From: DASTOB01 sp035720425
GTDB lineage: Bacteria > Chloroflexota > Limnocylindria > Limnocylindrales > CSP1-4
Length of the DNA: 19,747 bases
NCBI GenBank assembly: GCA_035720425.1
Contig: DASTOB010000022.1
Coordinates: 1-19,747 of the forward strand
Reading direction: 5' to 3'
The notes under the pieces are model-generated. The model was not told the origin of the DNA and did not search any database. It worked only from the letters and a program-made list of their open reading frames with translations. Each line of letters starts with the position of its first letter. Within the stretch, counting starts at the first letter, position 1. A program made the position numbers and the translations under genes. Of this stretch, positions 14,159 through 19,747 are shown piece by piece.

Positions 14159-15580
14159 TCAGCGCGACACGAGGTCGATCGACATGAACTCCGGCTGGCG
14201 GGCCTGCAGCGAGCCGGTCGCCCCGTCGCCGGTCCGGAGCACGACCATTTCGACCTGGTCCTCCGCCCAGAACATGACGAGCGCGAAACCGGCCTGCGTC
14301 CCGTTGACCCATGCGCCGTTCACGCGGCCGGCGCCCGCGAGATACGTGCCACTCCGGTCGGCCAGGCTGTAGCGGAGCACCTCCGCCGAACCGACCTGGT
14401 CGGACCGAATGTCCTGCCGGTATGCAACGAGGAGCAGCTCGTCGTTGCCGAGCCATGTAGCGGTCTGGATCCCGGCGTCCTGGTCGAGCGGGTCGAGGCT
14501 GTCGCTCGCGCCCGGTTCGAACACGCGCAGGCGTGGAGGGTCGCGCTCGTACGTGATCTCCGCCATCCGGCCCGTCGCGGGGTCGAACGAGTCGGCCATG
14601 TAGCTCGTCGATACGAGGCGGTCCGCCGCGTCGCCGGCGGGCAGCCGATCGATCTGCTCGGCGACCGGCGGATCCGCCGCGAGGTCGACCCGGACCGCGA
14701 CGCGGAGTGAGGGTGCGGTGTCGTGGTAGACCGCCCCGAACAGCCAGCGGCCGTTCGCCGAGAACCCGATCGGCAGCGGCAGGCGCAGGCTGAACGGGTC
14801 GAACGCCGGGACGCCGGACGCCTGCGGTCCGGGATCCTCGGCAACGCGTACCTCGACCGTGCTCACCGTCCCGTCCGGCCCGACCCGGACGACCGACCAG
14901 ACCGGGGTGCCGCCGACGGCGAGCGCGGTTCCGTCTGCCGACCAGACGGTCTGCAGCCCGAACGCCGCCTCCCCGCTCTCCCACAGCGGACCCTCCGCTC
15001 CGACGATCGAGGCCCAGCTCCGGAGGCTCACGTCCGATTCGTAGACGAACCGGACGGCAGCCACGAGCGGCGGGCGCCCGTCGGGCCGCCACGCCGGGGC
15101 GAGGTCGATGTTCGTGTACCCATCCTGGTTCGGCTGCTCGTCGGACCGGCGGGCCATGACACCCGGGATCCGGCCGACGGGCGCAAAGGCGTCCGTGCCG
15201 GTCTCCCACGCCGTGAGCTCCAGGTCGTCACCGCGCTGCATGCCAAGCACGACGAGCGGCGCGCCCGGCAGGTGATCGTTCGGAAGCCCGGGTAGTTCGG
15301 GTCGTGGGGTGGGCACCGGTGTCGGCCGCGGCGAGCGCGACGGGCGCGTCGTCGCGTCGCCCGAGGCGATCGCCGCGGCGGAGGAGGCGGGATCCCCCTC
15401 GGCCGAGCGACCGCCGAACACGGCGAGCCCGACGACGGCGACGAGGACCGCGAGGAACCCGCCGACGACGACCGGGCCACGCCCGCTCGTCCCGGTCGGT
15501 CCGATCCGGTAGACGTCGATGCGGACCTCCCGGTCGTCGCCGTAGGGCGACTCGCCCGACGAGCGCTCCGGGCCCGTCAC
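14159..15580 (-). CDS. Single-pass membrane protein with extracytoplasmic beta-propeller-like domain
   Basis: The function is unknown. From GTG 15580 the protein has 473 residues: a 35-residue charged N-terminus (likely cytoplasmic), one membrane helix (about 36-56, Val/Gly/Leu-rich), a Ser/Thr/Pro-rich linker (about 60-100), and a long region with WD40/TolB-like turns (AWRPDG, WSADG, GFSANGRWL, RVGPDG, WLGNDELLL) suggesting a beta-propeller outside the membrane. No catalytic motif is visible. The start GTG overlaps the kynU stop as GTGA, so it is probably translated after kynU from the same mRNA. It may sense or bind a ligand, or be structural. The stop faces the antiporter stop across 18 bp. 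Confidence 0.8.
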   Translation of the reverse strand: MTGPERSSGESPYGDDREVRIDVYRIGPTGTSGRGPVVVGGFLAVLVAVVGLAVFGGRSAEGDPASSAAAIASGDATTRPSRSPRPTPVPTPRPELPGLPNDHLPGAPLVVLGMQRGDDLELTAWETGTDAFAPVGRIPGVMARRSDEQPNQDGYTNIDLAPAWRPDGRPPLVAAVRFVYESDVSLRSWASIVGAEGPLWESGEAAFGLQTVWSADGTALAVGGTPVWSVVRVGPDGTVSTVEVRVAEDPGPQASGVPAFDPFSLRLPLPIGFSANGRWLFGAVYHDTAPSLRVAVRVDLAADPPVAEQIDRLPAGDAADRLVSTSYMADSFDPATGRMAEITYERDPPRLRVFEPGASDSLDPLDQDAGIQTATWLGNDELLLVAYRQDIRSDQVGSAEVLRYSLADRSGTYLAGAGRVNGAWVNGTQAGFALVMFWAEDQVEMVVLRTGDGATGSLQARQPEFMSIDLVSR

Positions 15581-16809
15581 GATCCGCCCTCGGCGACGAG
15601 CCGGCGGAGCCGGTCGATGCCGGCGTCGACGTCGGCGAAGCGGGTCGTCAGCGGCGACACGCCCAGCCGGATCCCGTCCGGCGCCCGGAAGTCCGGGACC
15701 ACGCCGGCAGCGATGAGCCGGGCGGTCAATCCGCGAGCCTCGGGATGCCGGACCGTGATGTGGGCTCCGCGCCGCGCCGGGTCGCGCGGGCTTCCGAGTG
15801 CGAAGCCGTGTGGCGCGAGCCACGCGTCGAACCGCTCGACTGCGTGCGTCGTGAGGGCCACCGCCTTGGCCCGGATCGCGTCGATGCCGGCCTCGGCGAC
15901 GAGCTCGACGCCGGCGGCAACGGCGGCCAGCCCAACGATCGGTGGCGTGCCGCCGAGCCAGCGGCGGATTCCGGCCGCGGGCTCGTACGTCGGTCCCATC
16001 TCGAACTGATCGTACTGGCCGAACCAGCCCTGGACCGGGTTTCGGAGCTCGTCCTGCAGGCTGCGACGGACGTACAGGAAGGCCGGCGCGCCGGGTCCGC
16101 CGTTCAGGTACTTGTACGTGCAGCCGACGGCGAGATCGACCCTGTCGCCCTCGAGGTCGAGCGGCATCGAGCCCACGGCATGGCTGAGGTCCCACAGGGT
16201 GAGCGCTCCGGCGTCGTGGGCAAGCGCCGTGATCGGACCGATCTCGGCGATCGCCGCCGAGCGGTAGTCGACCGCCGAGAGGGTGACGAGCGCGACGTCG
16301 GCGGGCGGCCCTGCGGCGATCGCCGCGGCGACGTCGGCCGAGCGGACGCCCTCGACGGGGTCCGTCTCGATCCATCGGATCTCGACGTCGCGTGCCGCGG
16401 CGAGCCCCTCGAGGACGTACCGGTCGGTCGGGAAGTTCGCCCGGTCGGTCACGATCACTCGCCGGTCCGGCCGGGCATCGAGCGCGGCCACGGCGAGCCG
16501 ATAGAAGTTGACCGTCGTCGAGTCGGCTACGACGACCTCGCCCGGACGCGCGCCGAGGCAGACCGCGGCGATCCGATCGCCGATCCGTTCGGGCAGGTCG
16601 AGCCAGTGGTCCCACGCGCGAATCAGCTCACCGCCCCACTGCCTCGTGACGGTATCGGTCACGGCGGTGAGGGCGTCGCGGGATAGCCGGCCGAGCGAGT
16701 TGCCGTCGAGGTAGACGAGCGACGGGTCGTCGACGACGAAGCGATCGCAAAACCGCGCGAGCGGATCCGCCTCGTCGAGCGGATGGACTGCAGCCGGGTG
16801 GAGGACCAT
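15577..16809 (-). CDS. kynU: Kynureninase
   Basis: Kynureninase is a PLP enzyme that cleaves L-kynurenine to anthranilate and alanine (or 3-hydroxykynurenine to 3-hydroxyanthranilate) in tryptophan breakdown. The 410-residue product matches the family's usual length (about 415). It begins DADPLARFCDRF-like, reads VYLDGNSLGRL, and has DLSHAVGS (207-214, D207 binding the pyridine nitrogen), CTYKYLNGGPG with the Schiff-base lysine K233, and a C-terminal RLGVSPLTTRFADVD segment. ATG 16809 is preceded directly by an in-frame GTG (16812), either of which could serve. The -10-like TATCGT (16824-16819 on the minus strand) is only 9 bases upstream, so the mRNA may be leaderless. No other kynurenine-pathway gene is in the window. 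Confidence 0.94.
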   Translation of the reverse strand: MVLHPAAVHPLDEADPLARFCDRFVVDDPSLVYLDGNSLGRLSRDALTAVTDTVTRQWGGELIRAWDHWLDLPERIGDRIAAVCLGARPGEVVVADSTTVNFYRLAVAALDARPDRRVIVTDRANFPTDRYVLEGLAAARDVEIRWIETDPVEGVRSADVAAAIAAGPPADVALVTLSAVDYRSAAIAEIGPITALAHDAGALTLWDLSHAVGSMPLDLEGDRVDLAVGCTYKYLNGGPGAPAFLYVRRSLQDELRNPVQGWFGQYDQFEMGPTYEPAAGIRRWLGGTPPIVGLAAVAAGVELVAEAGIDAIRAKAVALTTHAVERFDAWLAPHGFALGSPRDPARRGAHITVRHPEARGLTARLIAAGVVPDFRAPDGIRLGVSPLTTRFADVDAGIDRLRRLVAEGGS

Positions 16810-16837
16810 CACTCGCGGACGATACCCGACGCGAGTG
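16810..16837. promoter_or_regulatory. Perfect 8-bp dyad in the kynU/metK divergent promoter region
   Basis: CACTCGCG (16810-16817) and CGCGAGTG (16830-16837) are exact reverse complements separated by 12 bp. The 60 bp between the divergent kynU and metK starts is all the room there is for two promoters. The spacer contains a kynU -10 candidate (TATCGT on the minus strand, 16819-16824), and the metK -10 candidate TACGCT (16839-16844) starts two bases after the right arm. A dimeric regulator bound here would block both genes. The dyad would precede the predicted metK transcript start, so a DNA operator is more likely than an RNA hairpin. The operator role is inferred. Confidence 0.55.
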
Positions 16838-16838
16838 C

Positions 16839-16866
16839 TACGCTCGCCTCGACGACCCGAGGGAGG
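16839..16866 (+). promoter_or_regulatory. metK -10 candidate and Shine-Dalgarno
   Basis: TACGCT (16839-16844) fits the TAnnnT -10 form, with no clear -35 upstream. GGGAGG (16861-16866) is three bases before ATG 16870, and GGAGGATC can pair more widely with the 16S 3' end. The predicted leader is about 20 nt, too short for a SAM riboswitch. Confidence 0.4.
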
Positions 16867-16869
16867 ATC

Positions 16870-18102
16870 ATGCCGAGCATCGTTGACGCCGCGAGCTATC
16901 TGTTCACGTCCGAGTCGGTCACCGAAGGCCACCCGGACAAGATGTGCGACCAGATCAGCGACGCCATCCTCGACGCGATCATCGCCGAGGACCCAGATGC
17001 CCGCGTCGCGTGCGAGACGGCCACGACGACGGGCCTCGTGCTTGTCCTCGGGGAGATCTCGACGAACACGTATGTCGACTTCCAGGCGGTCGTCCGCGAC
17101 ACCGTCCGCGACATCGGCTACACCCGGGCGGACTACGGCTTCGACTATTTGACCTGCGGCACGCTCGTGTCGATCAAGGAGCAGTCGTCGGACATCGCGA
17201 TGGGCGTCGACGCCGCGCTCGAGGTACGCGAGGACAACGCACCGACCCACGAGCTCGGCGCCGGCGACCAGGGGATGATGTTCGGCTTCGCCTGCCGCGA
17301 GACGCCGGAGCTCATGCCGCTGCCGATCGCGCTCGCTCACCGGATGGCCCGCCGGCTCGCCGAGGCGCGCAAGAGCGGCCAGCTGCCGTACCTGCGACCG
17401 GACGGCAAGACCCAGGTCACCGTCGAGTACGACCGCGGCGTGCCGGTCCGGGTCCGCACGGTCGTCGTCTCCGCCCAGCACGACCCGGACGTCCGCGCGG
17501 AGCGCCTCCGATCCGACATCGTCGAGTACGTCATCCTCCCGACGATCCCGCATGAGCTGCGCGGCGTCGACCCGGTCATGCACGTGAACCCGACGGGGCG
17601 GTTCGTGACCGGCGGCCCGATGGGCGACGCCGGCCTGACCGGCCGGAAGATCATCGTCGACTCGTACGGCGGCATGGCCCGACACGGCGGTGGCGCGTTC
17701 TCCGGCAAGGACCCGACCAAGGTCGACCGGTCCGGCGCCTACGCCGCGCGCTGGGTGGCCAAGAACGTCGTCGCGGCCGGGCTCGCCGACCGGTTCGAGC
17801 TCGAGATCGCGTATGGCATCGGGATCGCCCACCCGCTGTCGCTGTCGGTCGAGTCGTTCGGGACGGGTCGGATCCCGGACGCCGACCTGCACGCGCTCGT
17901 CGAGCGCCACTTCGACCTTCGGCCGGCGTCGATCATCGACGCGCTCCAGCTGCGTCAGCCGATCTACCGCCAGACGGCCGCCTACGGCCACTTCGGCCGA
18001 CCGGACCTAGACCTGCCGTGGGAGCGGACCGACAAGGCCGCCCTCCTCGCGGCCGACGCGGGCCTCCCGGAGCCGGAGCCGCAGCCCGCCGTCGCCGGCT
18101 GA
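16870..18102 (+). CDS. metK: S-adenosylmethionine synthetase
   Basis: MetK joins methionine and ATP to make SAM, releasing phosphate and pyrophosphate, in the cytoplasm. The 410-residue product has the three-domain family layout. It starts with LFTSESVTEGHPDKMCDQIS (catalytic His and Asp), then GAGDQGMMFGFA, the hallmark hexapeptide-like loop, and GGGAFSGKDPTKVDRSGAYAAR, with the Lys residues that contact the triphosphate. Residues DLDLPWE near the end are also family-like. ATG 16870 has GGGAGG just upstream; frames extending to 16783 would enter kynU. It is divergent from kynU and convergent with glcG. It supplies the substrate whose by-products the apt-mtnA-ahcY run handles. The last roughly 10 residues (PEPEPQPAVAG) are a non-conserved tail. 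Confidence 0.97.
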   Translation: MPSIVDAASYLFTSESVTEGHPDKMCDQISDAILDAIIAEDPDARVACETATTTGLVLVLGEISTNTYVDFQAVVRDTVRDIGYTRADYGFDYLTCGTLVSIKEQSSDIAMGVDAALEVREDNAPTHELGAGDQGMMFGFACRETPELMPLPIALAHRMARRLAEARKSGQLPYLRPDGKTQVTVEYDRGVPVRVRTVVVSAQHDPDVRAERLRSDIVEYVILPTIPHELRGVDPVMHVNPTGRFVTGGPMGDAGLTGRKIIVDSYGGMARHGGGAFSGKDPTKVDRSGAYAARWVAKNVVAAGLADRFELEIAYGIGIAHPLSLSVESFGTGRIPDADLHALVERHFDLRPASIIDALQLRQPIYRQTAAYGHFGRPDLDLPWERTDKAALLAADAGLPEPEPQPAVAG

Positions 18103-18119
18103 TCGGTCGGCGGTCGGTC

Positions 18120-18133
18120 GGCCCGATCGGGCC
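18120..18133. terminator. 14-bp perfect palindrome between convergent metK and glcG, possible terminator
   Basis: GGCCCGATCGGGCC is self-complementary and sits in the 50-bp gap between the two stop codons. It could fold in either transcript, but the loop would be tight and no T-run follows on either strand, so intrinsic termination is uncertain. Short CGGTCGG repeats lie just before it. Confidence 0.3.
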
Positions 18134-18152
18134 TCGGCGAGGGGCGGCTCGG

Positions 18153-18620
18153 TCAGCCGCCGGCGAACGCGCGTACCCCGGCGTCGGCCGCCCGCTGGTC
18201 CTGTTCGGCGTCGCCGCCGCTGACGCCGACCGCCCCGACGAGCACGCCATCCGCCTCGAGCGGCATCCCGCCCGCGAACACGATGGTCCGGCCACCGGCG
18301 ACCGAGTCGTAGCCGTAGAACTCCGTGCCCGGCTGGACGAGCGGCGCGAGGTCGCGCGTCGGCATCCGGTTGACGAGCGCGGTCCACGCCTTGTCCCGGG
18401 CGAGGGTGATGCCGACCAGGTCGGCGCCGTCCATGCGCTCGAAGGCGACGAGCTGATCGCCGGAGTCGACGACCGCGCACGAGAGCGCGACGCGCATCGC
18501 CCTACCCTCCGACTGCACCGCCGCGATCACCGCGCGGGCGGCGGCGAGCGTCAGCCCGGCGGCCTGCGAGGCGGTCGGTCCGCGCAACGCGTCGACGGCG
18601 TCGAGGGGATGCCGGGTCAT
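18153..18620 (-). CDS. GlcG/HbpS-family (DUF336) protein
   Basis: At 155 residues this matches the haem-degrading/HbpS-GlcG family. Typical features are LTLAAARAVIAAV near the N-terminus, AVVDSGDQLVAFERMDGA, ARDKAWTAL, and a C-terminal GGMPLEADGVLVGAVGVSGGDAEQDQ signature. Members bind small molecules or haem, or accompany glycolate and other catabolic operons; the exact role here is unknown. ATG 18620 lies 10 bp after the stop of the PotC-like permease, with no strong Shine-Dalgarno, so it probably ends the transporter operon. No signal peptide is visible. Confidence 0.88.
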   Translation of the reverse strand: MTRHPLDAVDALRGPTASQAAGLTLAAARAVIAAVQSEGRAMRVALSCAVVDSGDQLVAFERMDGADLVGITLARDKAWTALVNRMPTRDLAPLVQPGTEFYGYDSVAGGRTIVFAGGMPLEADGVLVGAVGVSGGDAEQDQRAADAGVRAFAGG

Positions 18621-18630
18621 GCCGGCGTGC

Positions 18631-19602
18631 TCAGCGCTGCTCCGCGATCATCCCGGACAGCGAGGCGTCGGCTGCGCCGCGCCGGCCGCTCCGCCGAGCC
18701 TGCCACAGCAGGAGCACCTGGCCGAGCAGCAGCACCCCGATCGTGAACGCGAAGATCATCGCCGCGACCGCGTTCGTCTCCGGGCTCACCCCGCGCTTGA
18801 CCTGGCCGAACACGTAGAGCGGCAGGGTCGACGATCCGGGCCCGGACACGAACGTCGTGATGACGTAGTCGTCGAAGCTGAACGTGAACGCGAGCAGGAA
18901 GCCCGCCACGATCGCCGGCAGGAGCTGCGGGAACGTGATCTGGCGGAACGTCCGCCACGGCGTTGCGAACAGGTCGTACGAGGCCTCGACCATCGTCCGG
19001 TCCATGCCGGACAGGCGCGCCCGAACGAGCAGGAGGACGAGGCTTGTGTTGAACAGGACGTGCGCCGCCACGATCGTCGCGTGGCCGAACGCGAGCTTGA
19101 ACGCATCGCGCCCGCCGCCCTGGATCTCGAGCAGGAACGGATTGACGATGTCGAAGACCGACGCGAAGAAGACGAGCGTGGCGAGGGCGATGACGATCTC
19201 CGGCACGATGATGCTCACGTAGGTCAGCCCGTCGAACACGATCCGGAGGCGCTTCGGAACCCGCTGTAGGCCGAGCGCCGCCATCGTCCCGAACAGGGTC
19301 GCGAGCACCGCGTTCGCGACGGCCACGATGAGGCTGTTGCGAAGGGCCGCCTGCACGACGGAGTTGCCGAGCGCGACGCCGAACCAGTCCGTGCTGAACC
19401 CGGTCCAGATCGTCGCGAGGCGATTCGCGTTGAACGCGAAGACGATGACAACGACGATCGGAAGGTAGAGGAACGCGTAGGCCAGGACGGCATGCGTTCG
19501 GAAGGCGCCTTCGACGAGGCTCCCGAAGCGGTCGACGCCGGCCTTGGACCGACCGCGCCCGAGACGCCCGGCGACGGTCGCCGGGACGGCAGGCGCGCTC
19601 AC
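18631..19602 (-). CDS. ABC transporter permease, PotC type (spermidine/putrescine family)
   Basis: This is one of two inner-membrane permease subunits of an ABC importer. The protein has 323 residues from GTG 19602, about 40-50 more than E. coli PotC, mainly at the N-terminus (1-35) and a basic C-terminal tail. Six membrane helices are expected, the first near 38-58. The ATPase-docking EAA loop is seen at 204-231 (EASYDLFATP followed by FRQITFPQLLPAI). The segment NRLATIWTGFSTDWFG resembles the PotC periplasmic loop. It follows the PotB-like gene by 10 bp and precedes glcG by 10 bp. The family covers polyamine, Fe and other cation-organic substrates; the binding protein and ATPase are not in the window, so the substrate is not settled. 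Confidence 0.92.
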   Translation of the reverse strand: MSAPAVPATVAGRLGRGRSKAGVDRFGSLVEGAFRTHAVLAYAFLYLPIVVVIVFAFNANRLATIWTGFSTDWFGVALGNSVVQAALRNSLIVAVANAVLATLFGTMAALGLQRVPKRLRIVFDGLTYVSIIVPEIVIALATLVFFASVFDIVNPFLLEIQGGGRDAFKLAFGHATIVAAHVLFNTSLVLLLVRARLSGMDRTMVEASYDLFATPWRTFRQITFPQLLPAIVAGFLLAFTFSFDDYVITTFVSGPGSSTLPLYVFGQVKRGVSPETNAVAAMIFAFTIGVLLLGQVLLLWQARRSGRRGAADASLSGMIAEQR

Positions 19603-19612
19603 GCCTGGGCCC

Positions 19613-19747
19613 TCACAGGACGCTCACGTCGCGCGCCTGCCGCCCGCGGTTCAGGAACCAGAGATAGGCCGTGATCGTGATGAGCATGACCGCGATGAGC
19701 CCGACCGCCTTGGCCGCCCCGGCCGGCCAGTGGCGCGCCTCGAGGAA
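19613..19747 (-). CDS. C-terminal end of a PotB-type ABC transporter permease (cut by window edge)
   Basis: The last 44 residues of a minus-strand protein are visible, too short to be reported by ordinary ORF length limits. They begin FLEARHWPAGAA, the pattern that precedes the final helix of PotB/PotH permeases, followed by a hydrophobic helix (about 14-32) and a basic tail (NRGRQARDVSVL). The stop is 10 bp upstream of the PotC-like GTG, matching the usual potB-potC order. The rest lies beyond the right edge. Confidence 0.8.
   Translation of the reverse strand, partial: FLEARHWPAGAAKAVGLIAVMLITITAYLWFLNRGRQARDVSVL

Noticed and set aside
14141..14165. Hairpins in the gap between the antiporter and propeller genes (CGGCC-GT-GGCCG and GCGC-TCA-GCGC)
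   Set aside because: The stems are 4-5 bp with tiny loops and no T-run follows on either strand.
16850..16869. SAM riboswitch ahead of metK
   Set aside because: Only 60 bp separate kynU and metK and the predicted leader is about 20 nt, too short for any known SAM riboswitch class.

Overview
The window is a 19.7 kb stretch of very GC-rich, densely coding bacterial chromosome. Codon third positions are almost all G or C, gaps between genes are short, and many genes start with GTG or TTG and have no clear Shine-Dalgarno sequence. I recognise no phage, IS element, rRNA, tRNA or CRISPR. The gene content suggests a high-GC, free-living lineage such as Chloroflexota (for example the Limnocylindria group) or less likely Actinomycetota. 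It includes a short archaeal/Thermotoga-type AhcY, a MtnA-type isomerase, kynureninase, an S9 peptidase and a PotBC-type permease pair. The phylum is inferred, not shown.

Layout. Positions 1-126 are a perfect 13-bp tandem array that runs off the left edge, followed by about 190 bp without a recognisable gene. Next, on the plus strand, come pth (peptidyl-tRNA hydrolase) and mfd (transcription-repair coupling factor), overlapping by GTGA, and then an MFS efflux-type transporter. A promoter-like region at about 6369-6427 precedes a tight plus-strand run: apt, a mtnA-like isomerase, a GNAT acetyltransferase, ahcY, an S9 peptidase and a CPA1-type Na+/H+ antiporter. On the minus strand follow a membrane-anchored beta-propeller-like protein and kynU, again overlapping by GTGA. 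kynU is divergent from metK across a 60-bp region that holds a perfect 8-bp dyad. At the right end, on the minus strand, are a GlcG/HbpS-family protein and two PotC/PotB-type ABC permeases; the PotB-like one is cut by the window edge.

How the genes may work together. Four genes handle S-adenosylmethionine (SAM) or its by-products. MetK makes SAM. AhcY hydrolyses S-adenosylhomocysteine. MtnA acts on the ribose phosphate left by methylthioadenosine cleavage. Apt recaptures adenine. Three of these (apt, mtnA, ahcY) are in one run with an uncharacterised acetyltransferase, so apt-mtnA-GNAT-ahcY looks like a recycling operon for SAM by-products, with metK about 6 kb away. The polyamine-type permeases would fit the same theme, because polyamine synthesis produces methylthioadenosine, but that link is speculative.

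Most notable oddities. The 13-bp array leaves the complementary strand open in all three frames. The MtnA homologue carries about 100 extra N-terminal residues with a twin-arginine-like motif. The kynU/metK intergenic dyad overlaps both candidate -10 boxes. I did not find a clearly new multi-gene defence or mobile system; most of the window is ordinary housekeeping and metabolic sequence.
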